Source of the DNA: Cryptomeria japonica
Lineage: Eukaryota > Streptophyta > Pinopsida > Cupressales > Cupressaceae
Direction of reading: 5' to 3'
Assembly: GCF_030272615.1 (NCBI RefSeq)
Contig: NC_081406.1
Coordinates: forward strand, 217,940,997 to 218,004,996
Length of the DNA stretch: 64,000 nucleotides
In this document: piece after piece, positions 55,469-64,000 of the stretch
How the letters are laid out: each line of letters begins with the position of its first letter
Position numbering within the stretch: the first letter of the stretch is position 1
Made by a program: the position numbers and the translations under genes
Notes under the pieces: generated by a model
The model's input: the letters and a program-made list of their open reading frames with translations, nothing else
Database searches by the model: none
What the model was told of the DNA's origin: nothing

Positions 55469-57108
55469 TGTGTGGGGGAAAAAGTGAAACTAAGCAAACA
55501 TGCCCTAATCTCACTTTCAACCACACACTTGTGGAATACGAAAGAGCCTAGAGGTATCACACAATTGGCTACTTCTTTTTGTGGAAGAGAGAGCCACGGG
55601 CTACCTATTAGGATTTCTATTCCTTTGTTGCAATTGAAAGATAAAATGATGCAAGTTCAATCCCTAACCCCAAAGTGCAAGTATGAACTAATAACAAGAT
55701 TGCAGAATTGAACTTAAACAATGGAAAGCTGTAAACACAAGGACAAGAAAAGAATGTAAATGCATACCCGGTGTTAAAATATGAATGAAAATGTTCGGGA
55801 CGGGGGCGCGGGTGCCACTGTCCTGATTCTGCCCCTGAAACTGCTCCGGAAACTGTTGTTTTGCAACCTAGAAAGCTGTCAAAAATGCTAAAAACTGTTG
55901 TCTGTCAGGAGGACCAGGGCGCCCAGCGCCCCTGTCCTAGCAGGACCAGGGCGCCCCACGCCCCTGTCCTGGTCTTTTGCTCTGAAATTTGGTGTGAAGT
56001 TCCATCTCAGTCTGCTTCCGTCGGATCTGCAACTTGCGGCGTCGTCCAAATCCCAAAACCTGCACTTATATCTGAAAAGGGTATGGTGGGTGGCTATATA
56101 GGGTTTTACCTTAGTCAAACCCCCGCTTTGGTGATTTCCACCTCCACGAATAGCCAAGTTGTATTGTAAAAGTAGTGTGTGTGTAGACCTTGTGTGTGTG
56201 CAAGATCCTAAAATGCAAGTAAGCAAACTAGAGCAACCTAGAAAGTAAACCCTAATTGCTTGTAAATGATAATGTAAATACTCCAAATCAAGATGCAAAG
56301 TGATCTAAAGCATGAATACAAATGATATGATGAAGCTTATAAAGACATGAAAACAACATGAAATCATACCCAACCCCAAGGGAGGGGTACAAGCCAATCT
56401 TCGGTCGGTAATCCCCTATTGCTCTTCAATGTCTTCAAAGCCCTAAATGAATGAATGAAATTGATGAATTCTTGATGGATGGATGTTGAATGTTGTTGAA
56501 GTCTTCAAAGATCTGCTCTTTCGCTGCATAGAAGGTCCTTGAAACAAAAATCAGATCCTTTCAAATGAAGAAAGAGAGCTTTTATATATGAAACCCTAGG
56601 TCTTAATTGCAACTTTTGGCCGACGTAGAGATTGAATCTCCCACCAATTTCTTGGGGTTAAACTTTATTTTATGATTGGATTGTGCTCCTAAAATTTCGA
56701 GAAAAATGTCCAGGACCATGTGCATGCTGGGCGCCATGGTCCCGACAACTTTTCACCAAATTTTTAGGGCCGTCGGATATGATGATTTTAGAGCGAATCT
56801 CGAAGTTACAGTTGATTTCGAGATGTTTTGACCCCTGAAAGCAAGCCCCCAAGTTCAAAATAGGACCTAATTAGGGTTTTTGATTAAATGATGTATTGGA
56901 GGAATAAAATGAAAGGGGCACACTTTAATGAAAGGGCCCAACTTTATGATGTGGGAGATGATAAAATAGAACCCTAGACCTAATTAATTTAATTAATTAA
57001 GTGCTAAAGGGGAAATGCAATGCAAAATGCAAAATGCGCCAAGGCGGGTGCTAAACTAGGTGTGAAATTGTACCACCCTAGCAAGTGTGTACAATTTATG
57101 ATGCTACA
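55469..57108 (-). repeat. Element F 3' LTR
   Basis: In minus orientation it begins TGTAGCATCATAAATTG and ends CCCCCACACA. A TATA box (CATATATAAAAGC on the minus strand) is at about 56581-56593. It contains GC-rich quasi-palindromic units at 55911-55971 and a GGACCATG…CATGGTCC hairpin at 56713-56742. Confidence 0.92.
55911..55971. repeat. Quasi-palindromic GC-rich minisatellite, two units
   Basis: Units of about 27-28 bases of the form GGACCAGGGCGC…GCGCCCCTGTCC. The right LTR has three units (62846-62940). Confidence 0.85.
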
Positions 57109-57128
57109 TTTAACCCCCACTTTAGCGG
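57109..57128 (-). other. Element F polypurine tract
   Basis: The minus strand reads AAAGTGGGGGTTAAA directly before the LTR start TGTAGC. Confidence 0.75.
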
Positions 57129-58847
57129 TCATATGAACACTACGTGCATATGCAAGCTAAAGTACAGAAAAGTAAACATTATTTGAAAAAGGATATATCC
57201 ATAAGTCTGTCGAATGAAGCCCCCAGCGGTATCTGGAGTACACAGTTAGGAACCGCACCCTACAAAACACACGTTAGATCACAAAATCACCTAATGCTTA
57301 CTAAGGAAGGTGATGAAAATTCGAGGGTAGCTATATGCCCCCCCTATTTCGGCTTGCTAATTTTAGTGAGTTGAAACAGGGTATCATGTTTACCACTTCG
57401 AATTGTTAAAGAATATTGATGACAAATGCTCACAAGAAGATTTGATATGAGATCAAAAACTAATGGAGAATCATTTGGTAAGAAAGAGGACTAAATCTCA
57501 ATTCTAACACAACAAAGAGTGTGAGGATTTGAGAGTTCTCTAACACAAGATTTAGGATGTAAATGGAAACAAAATGCAAAGAGAAGAAAAGAAAGGAAAA
57601 AAAAGCATGAATACACACATTGGTGATCCATGAAAAGAATAGTGAGAGAGAAAACATGGACTTCTCACCCCTAGATCTTGTCTAGGTGATCCATGGGAAA
57701 AGGACATGGAAAACTAGCCCCTAGAGTCTGTCTAGGTGATCCATGTAAGGGAGGGGAGCGAGAAAGTCTAGCCTTATGCCGCTAGTTCCACTCAACCTCG
57801 TGCATGTGTGTGTAAGTGAGGCTAGAAGCACCTCATAGGAGTCTATGCCCGAGTATGCTACAACCTGTATATGTATAGAAGTGTGACATCTCGCTCTAAG
57901 AGTCTGTGCTCTGGTTTCGAGAATGACCCATTGCTCAAAAAGTGTAATGTTTATGTCATAAGCAAAGTAGAACAAGGATACCTACCTTCATCACAAAAGA
58001 AGATACCCCAAAAATGCAACAATGTCATAGATCCAAGCAAGAGAGTTTTGCACTCTTTAAGCAAGGATAAGATAGTTGAAAAAGGGATATCTTGTAGTAT
58101 GCGTAAAGGAGATCCTTAGAGGAGAAGAGATCTTTGTACAAAAGACACCTATCCCCGAGAGGAATTATCTTAGACAAAGAAGAGAATAAGAATGCAATAC
58201 TTCCTTCTTTTGCGAGGTGAAAGTGATTCTTAATGAAGGATGACGCTCTTTTTAACCCAATTGGGAGAGTGAATTCATTATGGATGTATTTTACCAAGTG
58301 CAAAAGAGGTTGTAGTCAAGGACTTACACCTCTTGTGAGAGAGAATCCTTGAACAAACAACAACAAATGCATACAAGGAATAACATCAAGTAATAAAGTT
58401 CACACCATCCATGAAATAGGAAAAAGTGGATCCTTAGATAAGAAATAAGGAAAGATCATTGCCTCCCAAGGATAAGGACAATGGGAAGGACTTACACAAT
58501 CTTCTAGAGGGAGATTTAGACATAAGCAAAATGTACTACATACTCACATGAGTTCATGCAAGCAAGACATTAGTGTATGTAAAATTCTCCTCACAAGAAG
58601 TGGGTAGGATAAGAAAGAGAATACACATCTTCTCCCATATCTAGGAAAAGAGGATTCTAAAGAAAAGATGATCAATATTCCACACTCTTACCCCATAGGA
58701 ACAAGAGATAACATAGAAAAATTAGGCTATTATGTTGCTTCAAAAATATGATTGCACTTGAAATTGTACCATCATGAATGACAATGAGCCCCCAGTAAAT
58801 GAGCTACCAATGTCACATAATGATGAGCAACATAATAGCCATTAATG
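57129..58847 (-). other. Noncoding 3' part of element F
   Basis: About 1.7 kb with no retroelement enzyme motif in any frame that I can see. It includes a duplicated phrase (CCCCTAGA…TGTCTAGGTGATCCATG at about 57668 and 57718). It may be the remnant left when pol was lost, but nothing in the sequence shows pol ancestry. Confidence 0.5.
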
Positions 58848-61800
58848 TTATTTAAAGACATGATAGATTGAATAAGGTATTTGAATATGACATGCTAAAT
58901 GCTCAACTATAAGTGAGATCAAAAACATGTATAAAATGATAAAAATTGAAGAAGGAAAGTTACAAGAAATCTTAGAAGAAAGATGAGTGTAATTTATTAG
59001 AGCCTTATCCCTGGAGGAAAGGACTTTATGATGAATAGGAGATAAAGATTCATAAGTGGATTTAGAAATTTGAGGGGAGTCATAAAGAGATTTGTTCATC
59101 GCCAAGATTTCCTTATGAGGGGAATGAGAGTTGATAGAAGTAGAAGATGATTTAGTTGAAGTGAGATCATCATCACTACTAAATATAGCATTCACATTGA
59201 GAGATGGTCTTTTAGATGCTTTGGTGGGCTTAGAAAGATTATATCCAAGTCCAAATGAATATTCATGCATGTTATGTTCTAAAGGAACTTTAATTCCTTG
59301 TTCATTTGCACCACAACCATTTCCACTATAGCCACTCTTAGCCAAAATGTGGAAACCACGACCATAACGATTAGCCATTTCAGAAAGAAAAGGTGGTTTT
59401 TCATAAGACAAAGAATCAAATTTTTTAGAATTAGAGGTGTGAGGAGAAGAAGTTTGAGAAGCGGCCACAAAATTATTGCTCATAGGTTCAAGTAAGACTG
59501 ATTGATCTCTAGTTTCTTCCTTCTTTTTAACTTTAAGCTCTCTAGGAGGAACCCTATACTCACCTACAAAGGTGGGATTAAAATCAAGAGATCCCCAATC
59601 ATCTTCTGCGAGAACCTTCTCAGGATCAGAAGCCTTTTCATGTGTAGATTCAAGTTGAGAAGAGTCTTCTTCAGGAACTTCAGACTCATCCAAAGAATTT
59701 TGATTATCAGAGGGTGATGATTCATCCATAGGTATCTTGTTTAACGAGTCATCACTAGAAGAGGAAGGCTTACAAGAACTCCCTTTGGAAGTAGATGTTT
59801 GCAAACAAGCTTGAAAATTAGTATCACCTATCAAGGTATATGTCTTATTATTATAAATAAATTTAACTTGTCTATGCAATGTAGAGGGGACAGCTTGCAT
59901 ACTGTGAATCCAAGGTCTCCCTAATAACAAGTTGTATGTTAGATTTCCCGACATAACATGGATAGGAGTAGGCAAAGTAACAGGTCCCACTGTGATGGGT
60001 AAGGTGATAATACCTAATGAAGACTTAGCCACATTATCAAAGCCTCGAATGGGATGAGAGTCAGGCTCAATAAGGGATGTATCCACATTCATCTTATGCA
60101 ATAGATTAATGCTACACACATTAAGGCCAGAACCATTATCTACCAGTGTTCGTCTTATAGCAGTGTCATTTATGATAACCACAATCATCAAGGGATCATA
60201 TTGATGTTGAATTTCACTATTAGGAAACTCATCTTGAGTAAACACAATTTGAGCTTTAGGATTCATCACAGAGTTAACCAAAGACACTATATTAGTAGAT
60301 GTATTAGGTGGAGGAACATTCAAATCTTTCAAGGCATCTTGTAACATTCCATGATGAGCGGAAGAAGTTTGGATCAAATCCCAAAGGGATATCTTAGCAG
60401 GGGTAGCTTTAAGTTGTTCTATGAGATCATATTCCTTACCAAGAACTTGTGAAATATGAGGAGCTTGAGGAAGAATAGGTTGGGAAGGAGGAAGTGAAGT
60501 TGGGATAACTGGAGGAGGATTAGGCTGCCTATTATTTCTTGTGTTATAGGTATGGGCAACTGCATGATAACTCTCTCTAGTTAATTGCTTAGCATACTCA
60601 TAAGGGCTCTTAGTAGAATAACCTCCTTGCACAGTAATAATAGGTTTCTTAGGAGTGCAAAAAGAATCATTAGCATAACTACCTTGAACCACTAAGATAG
60701 GCTTATGTAAAGGTTGAGAATTTTGAGAAGGACAAGCACCTTGGACAGTGAAGAGAGGCTTGTTAGGTGTTTCATTCACATGTATCAAATTGATTGAGGA
60801 TGGTTTAGAGGAATGAACAAAAGTGTTGGAAGAATTATTGATAGTCTTCTCTTGCACTAAAATCTCATCACGAATTAAATCAATTTTAGGAGAGAGACAA
60901 GGGGTAGGCATTGATGTTCTAGTAGGAAAAGTAATACTAGGAAAGGTCATATCATCCTCTATCATCAAAGGATCTACATGGGGAATAAACTCTCTAGGAG
61001 AAGGATCAACATTACTCTCTAAAGTCTCACTTTTGAGATGGAGATCTTTGAAAGAGATGTTAACCATCTTGTTTTGAACTAGGGTTTCCTTATGAGTAGA
61101 ACCAAGTTGAGGAGAGGGAGATGCTTTATTTTTAGAGGGAGAATGATTGAGATTCAAGGAAGGTGAGAAACTATCAAGGGAGTTTTCAATCTTGATTTCA
61201 TCCCCTTTGGCTAGGGTTCTCTCATGGGGAAGAGAATAATCTACACCTTCTTCTAATGGTTCATCCCAAATAGTGAGGTTGTTGAAAGGAATGTTTGAAG
61301 TATTGTCAATTTCAGGAGAGGAGATAACATTGTTTATTAATTCCTCATCCTTAGGAGGGAGAGCATCAATAAATGTGTTAAACTCATCCTCTTTCCTCAA
61401 AATATGTTCAATATGATCTTTAGGAGAGAGAGAATTAAGGAAATTGCTTATTATTTCATCTTCTTTCTCTAAGGGATGCTTATGGGTAAGACAAACTTTA
61501 GGAGAAGGGTAAGCATTTATCATTAATTCATCATCTCTAGTGGGAATTTTGTTGGAAAAGGAAATGCCATCACTAGGGAATGTAGGGATCATGTCATCTT
61601 CTTGCACAAAAGGATCCTCATGAAGGGAGTGTTTTTTAGGAGGAACATGAACATATTTCTCCAAAGATTCATGCCTAGGAAGGAGATCTTTGAAAGAAGT
61701 GTTCATAACCTCTTGTTGCACTAACATGCCCCCATTGGAAGGACCAACTTTAGGAGAAAATAAGTCAATATCCATCAGTACCTTTTCACTTAGAGAGGCA

Positions 61801-62078
61801 TCATGTAGGGAAGGTGAAGTAACATTAAGAAAGGTGTTTATGATATCATTCTCTTCCTCTAGGATAGCTAAATAGGAAGGGCACATTTTAAGAGAATTGC
61901 CAAGATCACTCTTAAAGTCTTCATCCTTAGAGCATGGGAGAGTCTCAAAGGGATTGGTAGCAACTCTTTTAGGAACTAAAATGTTGTTATAGATGGGGGG
62001 AGGTTCTTTAGGAGAAGGAAAAATTGAAACAAGGGAAGCTAACCCATTATCACATCTATGAAATGAATGCATCATCAC
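58848..62078 (-). CDS. Element F ORF: retropepsin plus G-patch-like protein, 1,076 aa, intact
   Basis: Uninterrupted frame from the ATG at 62078, about 300 bases past the primer site. Residues 1-430 are acidic, Ser/Pro-rich and built from diverged repeats: a LVQQEVMNTSFKDLLP…EDDMIPTFPS module at about 118-170 recurs as LVQNKMVNISFKDLHL…EDDMTFPS at about 333-380. Three VQG repeats (FTVQGACPSQ, LVVQGSYAND, ITVQGGYSTK) lie at 443-490. A Tat-type block, EYDLIEQLKATPAKISLWDL, is at 549-568. The retropepsin spans about 628-750, with catalytic LVDNGSGLNVC (Asp647) and YNLLLGRPWIHSMQAVPS. An acidic linker follows, then a G-patch-like GYSGNGCGANEQG…YSFGLGYN at 916-947. The C-terminus has a hydrophobic run (about 1041-1062). 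The D-N-G-S active site is usual for this gypsy group. There is no capsid, zinc knuckle or polymerase. The open frame in a sea of broken ones suggests recent activity or selection. Confidence 0.85.
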   Translation of the reverse strand: MMMHSFHRCDNGLASLVSIFPSPKEPPPIYNNILVPKRVATNPFETLPCSKDEDFKSDLGNSLKMCPSYLAILEEENDIINTFLNVTSPSLHDASLSEKVLMDIDLFSPKVGPSNGGMLVQQEVMNTSFKDLLPRHESLEKYVHVPPKKHSLHEDPFVQEDDMIPTFPSDGISFSNKIPTRDDELMINAYPSPKVCLTHKHPLEKEDEIISNFLNSLSPKDHIEHILRKEDEFNTFIDALPPKDEELINNVISSPEIDNTSNIPFNNLTIWDEPLEEGVDYSLPHERTLAKGDEIKIENSLDSFSPSLNLNHSPSKNKASPSPQLGSTHKETLVQNKMVNISFKDLHLKSETLESNVDPSPREFIPHVDPLMIEDDMTFPSITFPTRTSMPTPCLSPKIDLIRDEILVQEKTINNSSNTFVHSSKPSSINLIHVNETPNKPLFTVQGACPSQNSQPLHKPILVVQGSYANDSFCTPKKPIITVQGGYSTKSPYEYAKQLTRESYHAVAHTYNTRNNRQPNPPPVIPTSLPPSQPILPQAPHISQVLGKEYDLIEQLKATPAKISLWDLIQTSSAHHGMLQDALKDLNVPPPNTSTNIVSLVNSVMNPKAQIVFTQDEFPNSEIQHQYDPLMIVVIINDTAIRRTLVDNGSGLNVCSINLLHKMNVDTSLIEPDSHPIRGFDNVAKSSLGIITLPITVGPVTLPTPIHVMSGNLTYNLLLGRPWIHSMQAVPSTLHRQVKFIYNNKTYTLIGDTNFQACLQTSTSKGSSCKPSSSSDDSLNKIPMDESSPSDNQNSLDESEVPEEDSSQLESTHEKASDPEKVLAEDDWGSLDFNPTFVGEYRVPPRELKVKKKEETRDQSVLLEPMSNNFVAASQTSSPHTSNSKKFDSLSYEKPPFLSEMANRYGRGFHILAKSGYSGNGCGANEQGIKVPLEHNMHEYSFGLGYNLSKPTKASKRPSLNVNAIFSSDDDLTSTKSSSTSINSHSPHKEILAMNKSLYDSPQISKSTYESLSPIHHKVLSSRDKALINYTHLSSKISCNFPSSIFIILYMFLISLIVEHLACHIQIPYSIYHVFK

Positions 62079-62381
62079 AACAATTTTACTCTTTCAAATG
62101 ATAACACATGCAAAATAGAAGGAAATGTGTAATTTTAACCAATGCAAGCACTTAGAATGTAGATTTAGAAAATGAAATTTATGATTCAAATGAGTTCCTA
62201 AATCAGATTTGAAATTATTGATCCAATTAAGCTATCCACAAGTTCAACTTTGAATTTTAGCAAAAATTTCCTCTAAATTTTTGAATTTTGCAAGAAATTG
62301 AAACTTGTAAATACAAATTTGAATTTGAAATAGCATAAACACTCAACTTTGACAACATAAATTGGAATTAGAGAAGATTGG
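62079..62381 (-). other. Element F 5' leader
   Basis: About 300 AT-rich bases between primer site and ORF. No further feature seen. Confidence 0.6.
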
Positions 62382-62401
62382 AGTTCACGTCGGGTTCACC
62401 A
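62382..62401 (-). other. Element F primer binding site
   Basis: The minus strand reads TGGTGAACCCGACGTGAAC three bases past the LTR end, the same site as element G. The tRNA is not identified. Confidence 0.75.
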
Positions 62402-62404
62402 AAA

Positions 62405-64000
62405 TGTGTGGGGGAAAAAGTGAAACTAAGCAAACATGCCCTAATCTCACTTTCAACCACACACTTGTGGAATACGAAAGAGCCTAGAGGTATCACACAA
62501 TTGGCTATTTCTTTTTGTGGAAGAGAGAGCCACGGGCTACCTATTAGGATTTCTATTCCTTTGTTGCAATTGAAAGATAAAATGATGCAAGTTCAATCCC
62601 TAACCCCAAAGTGCAAGTATGAACTAATAACAAGATTGCAGAATTGAACTTAAACAATGGAAAGTTGTAAACACAAGGACGAGACAAGAATGTAAATGCA
62701 TACCCGGTGTTAAAATATGAATGAAAATGTTCAGGATGTGGGTGCGAGCGCCACTGTCCTGATTCTGCCCCTGAAACTGCTCTGGAAACTGCTGTTTTGC
62801 AACCTGGAAAGCTGTCAAAAATGCTGAAAACTGTTGTCTGTCAGGAGGACCAGGGCGCCCAGCGCCCCTGTCCCAGGGACCAGGGTGCCCAGCGCCCCTG
62901 TCCTGGCAGGACCAGGGCGCTCCACGCCCCTGTCCTGGTCTTTTGCTCTGAAATTTGGTGTGAAGTTCCGTCTCAGTCTGCTTCCGTCGGATCTACAACT
63001 TGTGGCATCGTCCGAATCCTGAAACCTGCACTTATATCTGAAAAGGGTATGGTGCGCGGCTATATAGGGTTTTACCTTAGTCAAACCCCTGCTTTGGTGA
63101 TTTCCACCTCCACGAATAGCCAAGTTGTATTGTAAAAGTAGTGTGTGTGTAGACCTTGTGTGTGTGCAGGATCCTAAAATGCAAGTAAGCAAACTAGAGC
63201 AACCTAGAAAGTAAACCCTAATTGCTTGTAAATGATAATGTAAATACTCCAAATCAAGATGAAAAGTGATCTAAAGCATGAATACAAATGATATGATGAA
63301 GCTTATGCAAAGACATGAAAACAACATGAAATCATACCCAACCCCAAGGGAGGGGTACAAGCCAATCTTCGGTCGGTAATCCCCTATTGCTCTTCAATGT
63401 CTTCAAAGCCCTAAATGAATGAATGAAATTGATGAATTCTTGATGGATGGATGTTGAATGTTGTTGAAGTCTTCAAAGATCTGCTCTTTCGCTGCATAGA
63501 AGGTCCTTGAAACCAAAAATCAGATCCTTTCAAATGAAGAAAGAGAGCTTTTATATATGAAACCCTAGGTCTTAATTTCAACTTTTGGCCAACCTAGAGA
63601 TTGAATCTCCTGCCAATTTCTTGGGGTTAAGCTTTATTTTATGATTGGATTGTGCTCCTAAAATTTTGAGAAAAATGTCCGGGACCATGTGCATGCCGGG
63701 CGCCATGGTCCCGACAACTTTTCACCAAATTTTCAGGGCCATCGGATATGATGATTTTAGAGTGAATCCCGAAGTTACAGCTGATTTCGAGATGTTTTGA
63801 CCCCTGAAATCAAGCCCCCAAGTTCAAAATAGGACCTAATTAGGGTTTTTGATTAAATGATGTATTGGAGGAATAAAATGAAAGGGGCACACTTTAATGA
63901 AAGGGCCCAACTTTATGATGTGGGAGATGATAAAATAGAACCCTAGACCTAATTAATTTAATTAATTAAGTGCTAAAGGGGAAATGCAATGCAAAATGCA
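62405..64000 (-). repeat. Element F 5' LTR (cut by window end)
   Basis: Matches 55469-57031 almost base for base with scattered differences. It has one extra GC-rich unit (62846-62940 versus 55911-55971). The minus-strand TATA box is near 63545-63560. About 77 bases are missing at the right. Confidence 0.92.

Larger units (their letters stand above)
55469..64000 (-). mobile_element. Element F: gypsy-type LTR element with protease/G-patch ORF only (right end outside window)
   Basis: Direct LTRs at 55469-57108 (1,640 bp) and from 62405 past the window end are highly similar by eye. By alignment the right LTR should end near 64077. Minus-strand order is LTR, PBS, a single 1,076-codon ORF, about 1.7 kb noncoding, PPT, LTR. 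The left flank is AATAT; the right duplication cannot be checked. No capsid, RT, RNase H or integrase motif is present, so it is non-autonomous, yet its ORF is intact. Confidence 0.88.

Noticed and set aside
59070-59370. Envelope-like reading of the F protein's hydrophobic C-terminus
   Set aside because: A single hydrophobic run without a signal peptide, cysteine pattern or position after pol is not enough to call an envelope protein.

Overview
This window looks like nuclear DNA from a seed plant with a large, repeat-rich genome. A gymnosperm is plausible because many of the copies are old and still nearly full length, but the sequence does not prove it. I see no confident host protein-coding gene, no tRNA or rRNA gene and no bacterial feature. 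Almost everything is retrotransposon DNA, much of it nested. I name the elements A to I for cross-reference.

Layout. 1-3939: the 3' part of a plus-strand Ty1/copia element (end of pol, then an LTR of about 2.1 kb). 3940-11224: gene-poor AT-rich DNA with a decayed LINE on the minus strand, several tandem and dispersed repeats, and one GC-richer promoter-like patch near 7.6-7.8 kb. 11225-11983: a probable LTR plus primer binding site (H). 12514-32068: a minus-strand copia element (B, target duplication AAAAT) split by two later insertions. D (14159-20750, minus, duplication CTCAT) sits in its reverse transcriptase. A (23322-30045, plus, duplication TCTGG/TTTGG) sits in its gag. 33449-40619: plus-strand copia element C (duplication AGTAT). 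40891-48870: a gypsy-type LTR (I) split by element E (41095-47760, plus, duplication CCTTT). 48881-55320: minus-strand Ty3/gypsy gag-protease remnant G. 55469-64000: minus-strand gypsy-type element F, whose right LTR runs about 77 bases past the window end.

The most unusual content is the D/E pair. Both are LTR retroelements with intact LTR/PBS/PPT/TSD architecture, but neither has protease, integrase, reverse transcriptase or RNase H. Each instead carries ORF1 (long coiled coil plus four CCHC zinc knuckles) and ORF2 (roughly 1,000 codons, unknown function, basic middle, coiled-coil C-terminus). The two copies are diverged and in opposite orientation but keep the same gene order, so this is a family and not one deletion product. 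Their PBS, polypurine tract and LTR ends match those of the neighbouring autonomous-type copia elements A and C, which suggests mobilisation in trans.

Element F is a second odd case: an uninterrupted 1,076-codon ORF with a retropepsin and a G-patch-like segment but no recognisable polymerase. Most other reading frames here are decayed. In several of them most in-frame stops are TAG where the related copy has glutamine CAG, the pattern expected from deamination of methylated cytosine in CHG context.
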